Positions 11,721-22,473 of a stretch of DNA of 64,000 nt are shown in pieces; within the stretch, counting starts at the first letter, position 1, and each line of letters starts with the position of its first letter. Below the pieces are notes generated by a model, which was not told where the DNA came from, did no database searches, and saw only the letters and a program-made list of their open reading frames with translations. A program made the translations under genes and the position numbers. Source of the stretch: Metellina segmentata (Eukaryota > Arthropoda > Arachnida > Araneae > Tetragnathidae). The stretch lies in assembly GCA_947359465.1 (NCBI GenBank), contig OX375875.1:53687583-53751582 (forward strand), written 5' to 3'.

Positions 11721-12524
11721 ATTTTTCGACGGCATGTCTCCTTCACAGAGGTTTTCCTTTTCCATTCTCTCAAGTTAAATAATGGAATTTTACTAGTAAA
11801 AACGAAAAAATGACTTCAGAAAGACGATCATGTTCAAGGTCCACTATTATTAGCTGGAAATATGATCATAAGGATTATTCTTATTCGTCCAGTGTGTCGT
11901 GTAAATAGGACATTAGGATCCTTACGTCAGAAATCTAATACAGTGGTCCATTTTTTTTTTCTTTCTGTCTCCTTTCTTTTAGAGAAAATCTAATTCATCC
12001 GCCTTTCATGCTTTTTCTTCCCACCAAGTTCCGGTCATATTTCGCACGGGAAGAAAAGAACTTTTCGTCTCCCTCTTTGTCTTCCATTCCGTCTGGGAGT
12101 CCAGTCTCGAGAGAGAGCCGCATAATGACCGTTATTTCATTCCCGACACATACCGTTTTGCATTTTTCCGCCGTAACGCCTTGTTACCTCCATTCAACAA
12201 CGCTCGACTTCCAACTTCTTTTGTCGTGCGGTGGCGGAGAGAGTGGTCACCAGAAAAGGGGTGGGTCGGGGCTGTCCCCTCTCAGGTGTTAGAGCGTGGG
12301 GCTCGCTCAGGAAATGGACTCGGGGCACGGGATGCCCGCACGCCACGTGACCGACTGACGGGCGAAAGGTAGGGTTTACGTGACACCGCGGCGTTAATTC
12401 GAGGAGTGTGTGCGGCCATCACACCCCCGCGGACAGATGCGAGCGCTGTTTTCCGCAGAGCGAGCTCGTCACGGTTGGAAACTTCGTTTTACAAGCGTAC
12501 CAGGAGATATTTAGAAACCTGGTG
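11721..12524. other. Intergenic, no gene recognised
   Basis: 12000-12480 is relatively GC- and CpG-rich and has open frames on the plus strand, but no domain or splice-bounded exon is recognisable. It could include an unrecognised exon or an older repeat. Confidence 0.4.
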
Positions 12525-13105
12525 GGTAGGTTAGTTTATTAACGTCGCACTCGGGTAACGAAACGGGCTATTGGCGACGGTCCGGGATCCACCCCGAGGG
12601 GAGAGATCCAAGAACAACTCGTAATTTTGAACTACGGGCGGATGACGAGAACCTCTTCAAACTTCCACACTATGACAACGTGAGGACATTTGAGGCCTTG
12701 ATAGATCTAACGAGCACCAGCCCTCGCATACATGACGGTCTCTTATTGGGGTTAACTCGCATACATGACGGTCTCTTATTGGGGTTATCTCACATACATG
12801 GTCTCTTATTGGGGTTAACTCGCATACACGACGGTCTCTTCTTGGGGTTAACTCGCACACATGACGGTCTCTTATTGGGGTTAACTCGCATACGTGACGG
12901 TCTCTTATTGGGGTTATCTCACATACATGACGGTCTCTTATTGGGGTTATCTCGCATACATGACGGTCTCTTATTGGAGTTAACTCGCACACATGACGGT
13001 CTCTTATTGGGGTTAACTCGCATACATGACGGTCTCTTATTGGGGTTAACTCGCATACTAACGGCTGCTCTTCCGAATAGGCTACTGCGGCCAATTGTGA
13101 GCCTG
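12525..13105 (-). repeat. SINE family 1 copy with an internal minisatellite
   Basis: In complement, the tail (aggtagg, then the acgtcgcac block at 12525-12560) and body match the other SINE copies. The tRNA-like head lies at about 13075-13105 (gcagtagcctattcggaaga in complement, an A-box-like stretch). The 33-bp repeat array at 12724-13050 lies between head and body, so one SINE has been stretched by an internal expansion. Confidence 0.75.
12724..13050 (+). repeat. 33-bp minisatellite, ten units
   Basis: Nine 33-bp units and one 30-bp unit of the type tcgcatacatgacggtctct followed by tattggggttaac. Units differ at a few sites (catac/cacac, ttaac/ttatc). Because 33 and 30 are multiples of three, the array stays open on both strands and gives repetitive frames of 158 aa (plus) and 145 aa (minus). 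The seed sequence is the SINE's own catacatgacggtc segment. Confidence 0.95.
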
Positions 13106-13169
13106 GAGAGAGTACTTACATACGTTCAACACTTCGTCGGGCTACACAGGTATTAATTCTTGCTATTAA

Positions 13170-13388
13170 CCCTTCGAGTGGTTTAGACATGACATCTCGC
13201 CCATCGAGGTTTGCTAAATTTTACTAATGACGACATATCTCGTCATCACGATGCTGAAGATTTTTTTTTTTTTTGAGTTGACGATATCAAGACCTGGTCA
13301 GTTTTTTTCTAATGACAAGATGCATCGTCCATCAAAATCTGGTCAGTTTTTCTGATGACGATATATCTCATCGAGACAACCACCAGAT
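13170..13388. mobile_element. piggyBac-type TTAACCC MITE, truncated copy
   Basis: It begins with TTAACCCTTC and contains the family motifs gacgacatatctcgtc and atctggtcagttttt. It ends at cgagacaaccaccaga, where the final agggttaa is replaced by SINE sequence. It belongs to the same family as 17153-17444. Confidence 0.7.
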
Positions 13389-13573
13389 GGTTTGAAATAG
13401 TTTGGAGAATGGGGACCAGCTCAGGTGTGACCTCGTCATCTGACCGCGGCTCAAAATTACGTGCTGATGTCCTAGAATCTTTCCCTTCGTGGATTGATGC
13501 CGGACCGTCAACCAATAGCCCGCTGTGTTGCTTCAGTGCGAGTTGATTAAAGTAGTTACCCATCTACCTATAT
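13389..13573 (+). repeat. SINE family 1 copy, 5'-truncated
   Basis: It starts within the ttggagaatgggg block and runs through the cagctcaggtg, ctgaccgcggctcaaaatta and tagcccgctgtgttgc blocks to a ctacctatataaa tail. It abuts the preceding MITE directly. Confidence 0.8.
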
Positions 13574-13742
13574 AAATAAAATACCAACAAGGCACAATCC
13601 TTTTGGGACACCAAAATAAAGGGCTTCATGCGACATTGATAAGTCACTTTTCGTGTCTTTCGGACTAGCAGTTTTCAAGTTTTAGAAAATTCTAAAATAT
13701 TTTAATGGTGTATTCAATATTCAAGTGGTCATGCCATCTTAA

Positions 13743-13961
13743 CCCCCCCCCTGGTAATTGTCTTGACGGGATGTCTCGCCACAAGTACAACCATTAGCAG
13801 ACCTTTAAGAACGAGATATCTCGTCGCTAGAAGAAAACCGACTACATCTTGATCTTTTCGCTTTGAAAAAAGTTTAAATTTCTTGATGGCGCCATATCTT
13901 GTCATTAGCAAAATTGGTCATATGCTGGTATACGAGATATCTCGTCGAAATCAGTAGTTGG
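13743..13961. mobile_element. piggyBac-type TTAACCC MITE
   Basis: TTAA (13739-13742) followed by CCCCCCCCTGG and the gagatatctcgtcg palindromes. It closes at tagttgg before TTAA (13962-13965). It is degenerate relative to the 17-kb copy. Confidence 0.65.
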
Positions 13962-14446
13962 TTAAACTGTTAAAGTATTGCACACTCATTCTAGCAATCG
14001 GAAATTCTTTTATTCCTCTGTACTACTCTACTATTACAAACAATATTTCTGTGGTTTATACGCTTAGATTAATTAAGTTTGTTACATTAATAGTTTGCTA
14101 GTAAATATTAAAGCACGAAAAGTTTCTTAACAACCATTTCGCATATCCAGAGATGCCAAGTACTACGGATTCTCCGTAGTTTCTCCGGGTACTACGGATT
14201 ACGGAATCGATGATTTTTTTCAACCGAAAAATTCAATTTTATACATTTTTCACAACACATCAATTAGTTTACTTATTTCTGTATTTTTTCATTATTATTA
14301 TATATATATTTTTTTTTTTTGGTAAATGGGAGAGAGTGCTTAAATTTAGTTATCAAATGATTTTTTTATGTATAATTATTTCATACAGAATTAATGGTTC
14401 CATACATGTGTTTTCATGTATGTTATACCTTACTAATTTTAAATAA

Positions 14447-15786
14447 CTAGGGGGCTCCGCCCCCTGCTCGCCCCCGGTGATATTGCGTAGCAATCCCATT
14501 TGGTTTGCTTCGCAAACCAACATTCCTTTCGCAGAGTGAAACTATCTGAATAATTTGTATTATCCTCATTTCACTTTACGGTCCATGACGTCACAGCGAG
14601 GGCTTTGCCCCCTGCTCGTTTACGCTCGCCGATCCCCTGGGATTGCTACGCAATCCCGTTTGGTTTGCTTCGCAAACCAATACCTCTTACGCAAGTGATT
14701 TCACTCTTTTTTTTTACTTTAACACTTAATGCACCCTAAACTAATAGCCGCATGAGTAAAATATCTACTGCATCTTGTTCCCTGTACAATTTTAAGTAAA
14801 CCCTGTTAATCTCCAAACTTTACGTTGTGTACTTTGTACTTTCTCGGTAAACCATCTGAGAACAGAGGGAAAAAAGCGAGCCTTTTTCCTCGCCAAATAA
14901 AAACAAATCGTTTTTATGGTAATTGTTGCTACGATAAATTTGATATCTGGCAAACCCGATAGTCAAAAATACAACCCTCCGCAAATACAATGATCCGCAA
15001 ATTTGCTTCGCGAAATAAAATTTAAAAAAACGAAATTTGTGTCACCAACTTTTGATTGCATCGAATTTATTTATGAACCAATTTTAAAAATAATGGTACC
15101 GTAAGAAAGAGTATAGTCTGAGGTATACTGCACTATTTTCAAAATAAAAAGCTAATAGTAATACGATATAGATATGACAGTTTTAGAGTTAACGGTTGTA
15201 ACAAAAAGTAGCGAAAATATCCAAAGATTCCGAATTTTGTATGACCAACTTTTGATCGCATCCAATTTAATTATTAACCGATTTCAAAAATAATAGTACC
15301 GTAAGAAAGAGTACATTCTGAGGTATACTGCGTTATTTTAAAAATTAAAAACTAATAGTAATAAAATATAGATACGGCAGTTTAAAAAAAAAGTAACAAA
15401 AATGTCCTGATTTTTCCCGAATTTCAAAAAATTACTATCAAAAGCCAAATTGAAATTTCAAAAAAAAACTCGACGAGCTGCAAAAATTTACGTTCAGAGG
15501 TACTCTTTAAAAAAAACTCACTGCTGAAGACTGAAAATTTGTATGTGTTTTGCTCACTCGCGGAAGAAATTTCGCTTCTTCAATTTTGACACTTAATAAA
15601 CCCTAAACTAATAGCCGCATCGAAAAAAAAATCTTAATAATTGTCCAGGGAATACGATGAAGAACAAATCATGTTAATTTCGTTTTTTTCCAATCAGTAC
15701 TTTATCGGGAAATCGTTTAAGAATCGAGCTAAACAACACAGTTTTCAATCCTGCGGCGGCGGTAACTTTTTTTTAATATAGAGAGA
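14447..15786 (-). mobile_element. Non-autonomous Helitron with hairpin-array 3' end
   Basis: Read on the minus strand, the element starts with TCTCTCTATATTAAAA at 15786, preceded by a host A. It ends with gggggcggagcccccTAG at 14447, followed by a host T. A 5' TC, a 3' hairpin plus CTAG and A/T insertion are Helitron hallmarks. The last ~240 bp contain nested short palindromes: ggggg..ccccc (14450-14464), attgcgtagcaat (14482-14494) and tggtttgcttcgcaaacca (14501-14519), the last two repeated at 14639-14679. Inside is a 200-bp direct duplication (15031-15230 and 15231-15430). No Rep/helicase coding is seen. Confidence 0.75.
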
Positions 15787-17152
15787 TATAAAATGTTGCA
15801 TATCTGTTTCAAATTTGTAATTAAATATTTTAATTAATGATATATATGCTTGTTATTAAAGCCGATTTCTTAAAATTTTACTTGACTGATAGAAAATTCT
15901 TAAAACTACGAATTTTTTCCTTTGGTACTACTGAAAATTTCCGTCGCAGATTAGTATCTCTACATATCTACGAGTATATATCCCATCAATGCTACAAAAT
16001 GAGAAAAATGAGAAAGTGAAGCTCAAGAAACAAGACTAGGAATTTTTACTTAAGTTAATACACAGTTCTCGAAACAAATGTCCAAAAGTGCCGATTTTTT
16101 TTTATTTCCATATAAAAATATTAACTGACTAATAAAATTCCTTAAAAATTCTAAATTATCTTCGTATTTGATACAGCTTATTCTTAAATTGTGTAAACAT
16201 TTTCTGAAATTAAATATTGTCTGAAACTGGAATGATGCTAGCTTTGAATAGTGCTATGAAGTGAAAATTAATATTCAGTTCAAAGTAGAGCTTATACTCT
16301 TAAAGGTACACGCAATTTCTTAATAGGAACACTCTTTTATGAAGTAAATTGAGCACAGAAAATTTGTCAGGTCTGTTTATTTTATACCATTTCATCCAAA
16401 TTCCAAGTCATTGCTCTATTGAAGAGAACTGTTTGATCTAGTTTAAATTTAAATATCCTTTAATGTGGTACCACGACTGACAATGAGGCAGTGCTTTTTA
16501 AAGTGTAGAAAAGCTTCAAAATTAGTTTACTGAGTAAATATTTTGCACTTGGGGGAAAAAAATAGACATGGCTGTGGAACACCAAATTTTTTCTGGTACT
16601 AAAAATATTTTTCCTTATCTTAATTTATCATCTAGAGTAGACTACCTTTCATGGCTATTTTTCTATTCCTTTAGTAGAGAACATATAAGTATGTTAAAAA
16701 GGTGAAATGTAAACTTTACTTATCTCTAGGAAAACTTGTTTTAGCATCCTCCGGATTAACTTTATAATTAAAAGATTTTATCACTCCCTGTCATCATGTA
16801 ATTATGTAGGTATTAAATATTTATTTATGATAAAGATTCCGATACACAAGCCTGTCAGCTGTAGGGGGTTTGAGTTCTGCGCTAACTTTCATAATAACGT
16901 GGGGGTTTTCAGAAATGAAGCGAGTAGCAAAAGTATTCAGTCGCCTCTCGGTTGCAATTATTTACACGTAATGACGTAGTTGAAATTACAAATTAAAATT
17001 TAACCACAAAAGTGCTCTATATCTCTCTATTTTAGTTCCTCATCAAAATAATCTCATAAAAATATTTTATTAGCATATTTAAAATGGAAAATGGCACGAA
17101 ATCAGGCACACACAAGTATTCAATTACTCTTCGTAAAATGTTCAAATTTTAA
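15787..17152. other. Intergenic, no gene recognised
   Basis: AT-rich and without long open frames, splice-bounded exons or repeats that I can match within the window. Confidence 0.45.
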
Positions 17153-17444
17153 CCCTCTAAGCAGTTCGACAAGATATCTCCTTCATCAAAATCGGACAAA
17201 TTTTGCTAAAAACGAGAAATCTCGCCATCAAGGAAGCCTGTAGAATTCCGAATGATGAAGATATTACCCGTTAGTATTATCATTTGGAATTCTATAGACA
17301 TTCTTGATGGCGAGATTTCTCGTTTTTAGCAAAATTTGTCCATCAATCTGGTCAGTTTTCTTCTAAAGATGAGTGTGTCTTGTCCATCAAACTGGTCAGT
17401 TTTGCTACTGACGAGATATTTCGTCGAGACAACCGCCAGAAGGG
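17153..17444. mobile_element. piggyBac-type TTAACCC MITE with a long internal hairpin
   Basis: TTAA flanks (17149-17152 and 17445-17448) bound 292 bp that start CCCTCTAAGCAG and end CGCCAGAAGGG. Inside, 17194-17249 pairs with 17286-17341 as 56-bp arms with few mismatches and a 36-bp loop. The copies at 13170, 13743 and 34439 share the ends and the gagatatctcgtc palindromes. No coding. Confidence 0.85.
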
Positions 17445-18282
17445 TTAAGTAAAAATATGAAAACTGGTGTCGATTTTTTTCAATTTTTCTTGTCCCTTGA
17501 AGTGTTTTAAGTTTATATATCATTGTTGGTGCTATAATATTTTGTCAAACGAAGCAACTTCTTTCTACATTAGTTGGTGATAGATGGTACGGTAAGTTTC
17601 ATGTTTTGATACAAAAGTTTGTAATTTCTTCAATTTTTCTCATAAAGGGAATATAGGGTCCAAATCTTTAAACCCAAGTTCGATTTTAAGTAGTTTTGAT
17701 GTTTTATACCAGCCATAACTCTCTGGTTCAAAGCACTGCATTTTAAGTTTCGTGTGGTGTTGAACCAAATCTTAAACTCAAACTTATCGCCAAAAGTTTT
17801 TTAATTTATTTTGAAAAGGGGAAGATATGCATATTATATCTTAGTATTCTTTAGTATTATCTTAGTGTATCTACTGTTGCCAAAAATAAATCCTTAAGTT
17901 ATAAATATTAGGTGCTGTGCTATACACAAAATAGGCTTCAAGTAATGACCGTACACACTACGGAGGAAATATAAAAGTAGATTGAGCAATCGTAACTTTT
18001 TCTGATCCCAGGATCATTCAACTCTAACTAGTAATAGCGTGACTTTATACTACTTTCGTCTGCTGGGTAGAACCTAACATTCATCATCTGATTGGTCCAC
18101 TGATTAATCATTTGATAGCAGTAGACATTGACGATTTCGCCACTACAGAAATGCCTATTCGTCAATGTCTACTTGATACTAAACGAGGCGATAAAATACC
18201 AAATAGGCCAACCAAGTCAATTTTTCAGAGCAGTCACGTGACTACTAGTAAACATGTTGATCACTCATTTTGCAGCTCACTA
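17445..18282. other. Intergenic with an older dispersed repeat
   Basis: 18035-18260 resembles 39230-39560 in part (the tcaatttttcagagcagtcacg block and a preceding attcatcatctgattggtc-like stretch), so both are diverged copies of one repeat. A 15-bp perfect inverted repeat lies at 18120-18134 / 18159-18173. No gene is seen. Confidence 0.5.
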
Positions 18283-18420
18283 ATATTTCACGTCTATGAT
18301 GCACACACAAGGATAGTTTTACAAGCACAGAAGAGCGAAATACACCCATAGTAAGTTACGGGAATCAAATCTGCGCCACCTCAAACTTGCAGGTTGCTAA
18401 CCCTATATTAGAGTTTGAAA
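18283..18420 (-). repeat. SINE family 2 fragment (tRNA-derived)
   Basis: The gaagagcgaaatacaccca block followed by a gggaatcaaatctgc B-box-like stretch and caaacttgcaggttgctaac matches the fuller copy at 20395-20655. Confidence 0.6.
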
Positions 18421-18445
18421 CCATTAAAGTGTGTCTTATTAATTA

Positions 18446-18773
18446 GAGGGGGCGCTGTAGTTCGTTTGGAAGAGTAACTGGTTAGCAATCGGGTGGTTGC
18501 GAGTTCGAAACTTGGTCCAGCGAAAGACCGTCGTGTACATGGGAGCTAGTGCACATTAAATCTGCCATGGCCTCAAATGCACTCACGTTGGTGTGATGTG
18601 AAAGTTTACAGAGTGGGATGCCAGTGGGTTGTTCTCGTTATTTGACCGTGATCCAAAATTACGAAGCGTTGTTCTTGGATCTTTCTCTTGGGGATTCATT
18701 CCAGACCGTCGTCAATAGCCTATTGTGTTGCTCCAGTGAGACGTAAATTAACTGTCTACCTACCCACATTAAT
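18446..18773 (+). repeat. SINE family 1 copy with tRNA-like head
   Basis: The head has an A-box-like tgtagttcgtttggaagag and a B-box-like gcgagttcgaaac. The body carries gaccgtcgtgtacatggg, a cacgttggtgtgatgtgaaa block and gaccgtcgtcaatagcc. It ends with ctacctaccc. Confidence 0.85.
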
Positions 18774-19862
18774 TAGATTTTAATAAGTGAATTGATTATT
18801 CTTTTGGGTTATGCTGAAGTACGTGGGTCACGAGCTCAATAAGCTGCTCAATTTTCTTCAGTATTATTATGCATAATAATAGGGTCGAGAAAGGCTTAAA
18901 AACTATTGCATTCAAGTATCGCAAAAAGTTTTGTGGATGTTATGAATTTTAAGTAGTGTATTTCTAAAAAAGGCTTAAAAGTTCGAAAATAAAGGGGATA
19001 ACTTATTTATGCAGAAAATAGCTCATTGTTAAACTGTGTTTTGCATCTGAAATAAGAATTAGGGGAAGGATATAAAACCGTGACTACATTTAAAATCGTG
19101 CTGTGATTTAATATATAGAACTAGGTGCGTCTCACAGAAACAAATTTCATTTATTCCCTAGTAGGCATAAAAATAAGTCTGCTTTAGAATCGGTGCATTG
19201 AAAACTAAACTTGGCAGATTCGGAATAAAGCTTTGAATATTTAAATGTTTGTTGGTGTTGGAATTTCTGACATACAATGATAGACATTTTCTGTCATCCT
19301 GAATTAAGTAGTTGGTATTGTTAGTGTGGCCGGAACGGATTTCCTGTACCTATTCCGAAATGACATCACTTGGTTTGTTTCCCGAATATCATCACTTCTC
19401 CAATAAAAATTCCAAAGAACGAATTCCGAATTGAAATATGATTGTTGATTGGGGCTAACTCCGATTAGATTAAAAGCCAAATGTGGCCCTCAGACGGTGG
19501 TGAACGATATTTTAAAGTTTCCTCGATACATACCATGGCAGATCTTTTGAGTAATACGTAAATTCAACACCACCTACCCACAAATGTAAGCACCTTTAAA
19601 TACTTTTAAACCACGTTCATTAAAGTTCAAACAACCCCCCCCCACACACACACACACACAATCTGTCAAAACTCCAAAATTTTTATCGCATCATCGGTTA
19701 AAAAGTCATGAAACATAAACATAAAATTTACGACGTAATGCAAGCATATGTTTCTCACATCTGACTTAATCACTTCAAATTTTACCTCTTCTCTGCATTT
19801 TCAAGTTTAAAAAATCCGCATTATGACCAACAACCATCGATTCGGCTTCCTCTTACATTAAC
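18774..19862. other. Intergenic with dispersed-repeat fragments
   Basis: 19350-19440 carries a complement copy of the 130-bp repeat family (attccgaaatgacatcac, attccaaagaacgaattccg). An AC run lies at 19645-19663. No gene is recognised. Confidence 0.5.
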
Positions 19863-20175
19863 GCCGACCAACCGGTATAATGGTTAAGGTGTTAGCCTCT
19901 AGATCGGAAGGTTCCTGGTTCGAATCCGGGTCCGGGCATGGATGTTTGTAAGCGTATGGTGTAGAGGCGGCTGGTGCACCTTAAATCTGTCGTGGCCGAA
20001 AATCCTCACGTTGGGTTGGTGTGGAAGTTTGGAGAGTGGATTGCCAGCTCAGGTGTTACTTCGACATCTGACCGTGGTTCAAAATTACGAGGTGTTGTCC
20101 TCGAATCTTTCCCTTAAGGGACTGATTCCGGACCGTCGTCAATAGCCAGTTGTGTTGCTCTAGTACGACGTTAAC
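19863..20175 (+). repeat. SINE with a D-arm-rich tRNA head on a family 1 body
   Basis: The tRNA-like head (ccgaccaaccggtataatgg, then ggttcgaatccgggtc) contains clear A and B boxes. It is fused to the family-1 body (ggctggtgcacc, gaccgtggttcaaaattacg, gaccgtcgtcaatagcc). This head differs from the one at 18446 and is shared with the copies at 56296 and 61968. Confidence 0.85.
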
Positions 20176-20194
20176 TAAAATTACCATTACCATT

Positions 20195-20394
20195 ACCGAA
20201 AGTCCTCACTTTGGGTTGGTGTGGAAGTTTGGAGAGTGGGGAGACAGCTCTGGCGTTGCCTCGTCATCTGACCGTGGTTCAAAATTACGTCGCTTTGTCC
20301 TCGGATCTTTCGCTTTAGGGACTGATCCCGGACCGTCGTCAATAGCCCGTTGTGTGGCTCTGGTACGACGTTAATTCAAATTAACTTACCTTAC
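20195..20394 (+). repeat. SINE family 1, repeated body/tail segment
   Basis: Directly after the 19863 copy the body and tail are repeated without a head (gggttggtgtggaagtttgg through gaccgtcgtcaatagcccgt to the acgttaattcaa tail). Either a second truncated insertion or an internal duplication would explain it. Confidence 0.8.
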
Positions 20395-20655
20395 CGTGTG
20401 GTTGGTTTGGGTTTTATGGAGCAAGGGCCATATTTGGCCATGCTGGGCCAGACACATAACATTCAATATCAAGTAATATACAGACACACAATGAAAGTTT
20501 TACTGATACAGAAGAGGAAGAAATACACCCAAGGGAGGAATGCACCTGACAGGAATCGAACCTGCACCGCCTTACAACTCGAAGGTTGCTATGGCAGTGA
20601 GCATTCCCGCTGCGCCACTGACCCCTTAATCTCCGAGTGATTCAAAGCCTAATAA
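20395..20655 (-). repeat. SINE family 2 copy (tRNA-derived)
   Basis: In complement the head reads ggtcagtggcgcagcgggaa and gcaggttcgattcctg (A and B boxes). The body runs through tgtatttcttcctcttctg to a gccaaatatggcccttgctc / ccataaaacccaaacc end. It matches the plus-strand copy at 38258-38434. Confidence 0.8.
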
Positions 20656-20802
20656 CTAGTTAGAGCGCAGTTGAAAGTCCGTGTGCCATACGTTAAGTGC
20701 TTCTTGTCTGGATCGTGTTGCTAAGCGAAACTTTTTGGTGCTCACTGTAACAAAGCAGTTGGAACTATTACTGAACAGAAGGGCCACGGTAACCTGGTTT
20801 TA
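20656..20802. repeat. Dispersed repeat, copy 1
   Basis: actagttagagcgcagttga, aaagtccgtgtgccatac and ttaagtgcttcttgtc recur with small differences at 21400-21545. The flanking GTGATTC context is also shared. The nature of the repeat is unknown. Confidence 0.7.
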
Positions 20803-21085
20803 AGAGTAATGGATTTGCAACAGGAGGGTTGTGAGTTCGAATCCAACCAAAGACCGTCGTGTACAAAGTGGCTGGTGCACGTTGAATCTGTCGTGGCCTC
20901 AAATGTCGTCACGTTGGTGTGGTGTGGAAGTTTGGAGAGAGGAGTGTCAGCTCAGGTGACCTCGTCATCTGAACGTGGATTAAAATTACGTGGTGTTGTC
21001 CTTGGATCTTTCTACGCGGATCGTCGCTAATAGCACTTTGTGTTGCTCCAGTGCGACATTAATTAAATACCTACCTACAGAACAA
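20803..21085 (+). repeat. SINE family 1 copy
   Basis: The B-box-like tgtgagttcgaatcc is followed by the family-1 body (accgtcgtgtac, ggctggtgcacgttgaatct, cagctcaggtgacctcgtca) and an attaaatacctacctac tail. The A-box half of the head is weak. Confidence 0.8.
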
Positions 21086-22021
21086 AATATTGAGAACAGG
21101 TTATTACTGTAATAATAAAAATGTTGAAAATCCCTTCTATGTCAACTCAAAAAACCAAACACACTTATGATAATGTGTTTGATCTGTTAAATAATTGCCT
21201 AACAGTTCTGTTAAAACTATAATTTTTCGTCTCGTCAACCAAAGAATCATATGTTAATATCTAAATTTCGGAAATGTTGCATACAAATACATGTTTTGAT
21301 GGTTCAGTGTCACAACACAATAATTTTTTTTTTCGGCATAAATATCAAATGCTATCACAAAACCCAAGCATTCTCATCGATCTGTCCTCTCCACATTGTG
21401 ATTCGAAAGCTACTAGTTAATAACTAGTTAGAGCTCGGTTGAAAGTCCGCGTGCCATACTTTCTGCCATTAAGCGCTTCTTGTCGGGATAAATTCGTGTT
21501 GGCAAGCGATGATGATTTCTGGTGCTCGCAGTAACAAAAGGGGCCGAGTCTTTTCCACATTAGCCCGGTCGGGCGGTCAAGCGCGACCGGAAAATCCTCA
21601 CCTTCGCTGGTGGTGTGTGACGGAGGCTATTTTGGGTCTCCCCGCCGGTTGAGGAATCAATTTCGCCACTGTCTCGGCCCTGCGGTGTGTAGGGGATATC
21701 CATCTTTGCTATGACCAGTGGGAATAAACGCGGAAGAGAGGAGAGAGAAATGGTTTCTGGAGTGTGGCCGATTTAGCGGGAATGAAGAATGTTTCTGGGA
21801 AGAGAGTTGTTTCTCTGGGTACCTGTCAGAAGGCTGGGTGGGTGGTGGAAAGGGATTGCGGAGAATTTTGTACCAGTGTTGGATGTTGGAGTTCCATCCG
21901 GATGCATGTTACCAAAGATTTGTCGGCGCTATTTATCACTCACGTACGGCACTTTGATGGCAGAGGCTGACTTTTTGGGACCTGGGGTAATTAGAATGAT
22001 GCTGCCCTGTTTAAAACAAAA
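21086..22021. other. Intergenic; second copy of the 20.7-kb repeat and a GC-rich patch
   Basis: 21400-21545 repeats the 20656-20802 block. 21560-21720 is GC-rich and contains a cggtcgggcggtc/aagcgcgaccg inverted stretch. Three overlapping plus-strand frames at 21718-22025 read the same DNA in different phases, and none has a recognisable domain. Confidence 0.45.
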
Positions 22022-22350
22022 ATAGCTAGGTAGGTGGGTAGAATTGAATTAACATCGCCATGGAGAAGCACAACGGGCTATTGGCGACGGTTCGGGGTTC
22101 ATCTCGAAGGATACGAGGACAACTCGTAATTATGAACTCCTGCCATGTAACGACATCAACACCTGAGATGGCACCCTACTCTCCAAACTTCCATTCCGTG
22201 CCAACATGAAGATATTTTAGGCGACGACCGATTTAACGCCCACCAGCCCCCACGTAGACGATTATCTTTGATTGTATCGAGTTTCGAACTCGTAATCTTC
22301 CGGTTGTTGATCCGCCACTCTACCAACTTAGCTACCGCCTTCACTTCACT
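22022..22350 (-). repeat. SINE family 1 copy, full length with tRNA-like head
   Basis: In complement, ggcggtagctaagttggtag (A box) and acgagttcgaaactcg (B box) form a good tRNA-like head. The cacgtgggggctggtggg body and the acaacgggctattggcgacg/aattaacatcgcc tail follow. This is the most complete family-1 copy in the window. Confidence 0.85.
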
Positions 22351-22473
22351 GTGCAAAAAAAAAACATTAATGCGTCAAGATAAAACTACAGAAAAATTAT
22401 CTAGCCTTCTTAACAGCTCTTTTTTTGCATTCTGTATTTATTATCTTTATCTAATTATTTGCTTAGGTATTTT

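Noticed and set aside
11373..11778. 130- and 89-codon frames with YIYIYI runs
   Set aside because: TA microsatellite artefacts within the inverted-repeat region.
12724..13050. Regular 33-bp repeats resembling a CRISPR array
   Set aside because: The units are directly contiguous without unique spacers, and they lie in a SINE of a eukaryotic genome. It is a minisatellite.
12657..13156. Opposed 145- and 158-codon open frames as genes
   Set aside because: Both are created by the in-frame minisatellite; there is no conserved domain, and the two frames occupy the same DNA on opposite strands.
21718..22025. Three overlapping plus-strand ORFs (68-79 codons)
   Set aside because: The same DNA read in three phases; none has a recognisable motif.
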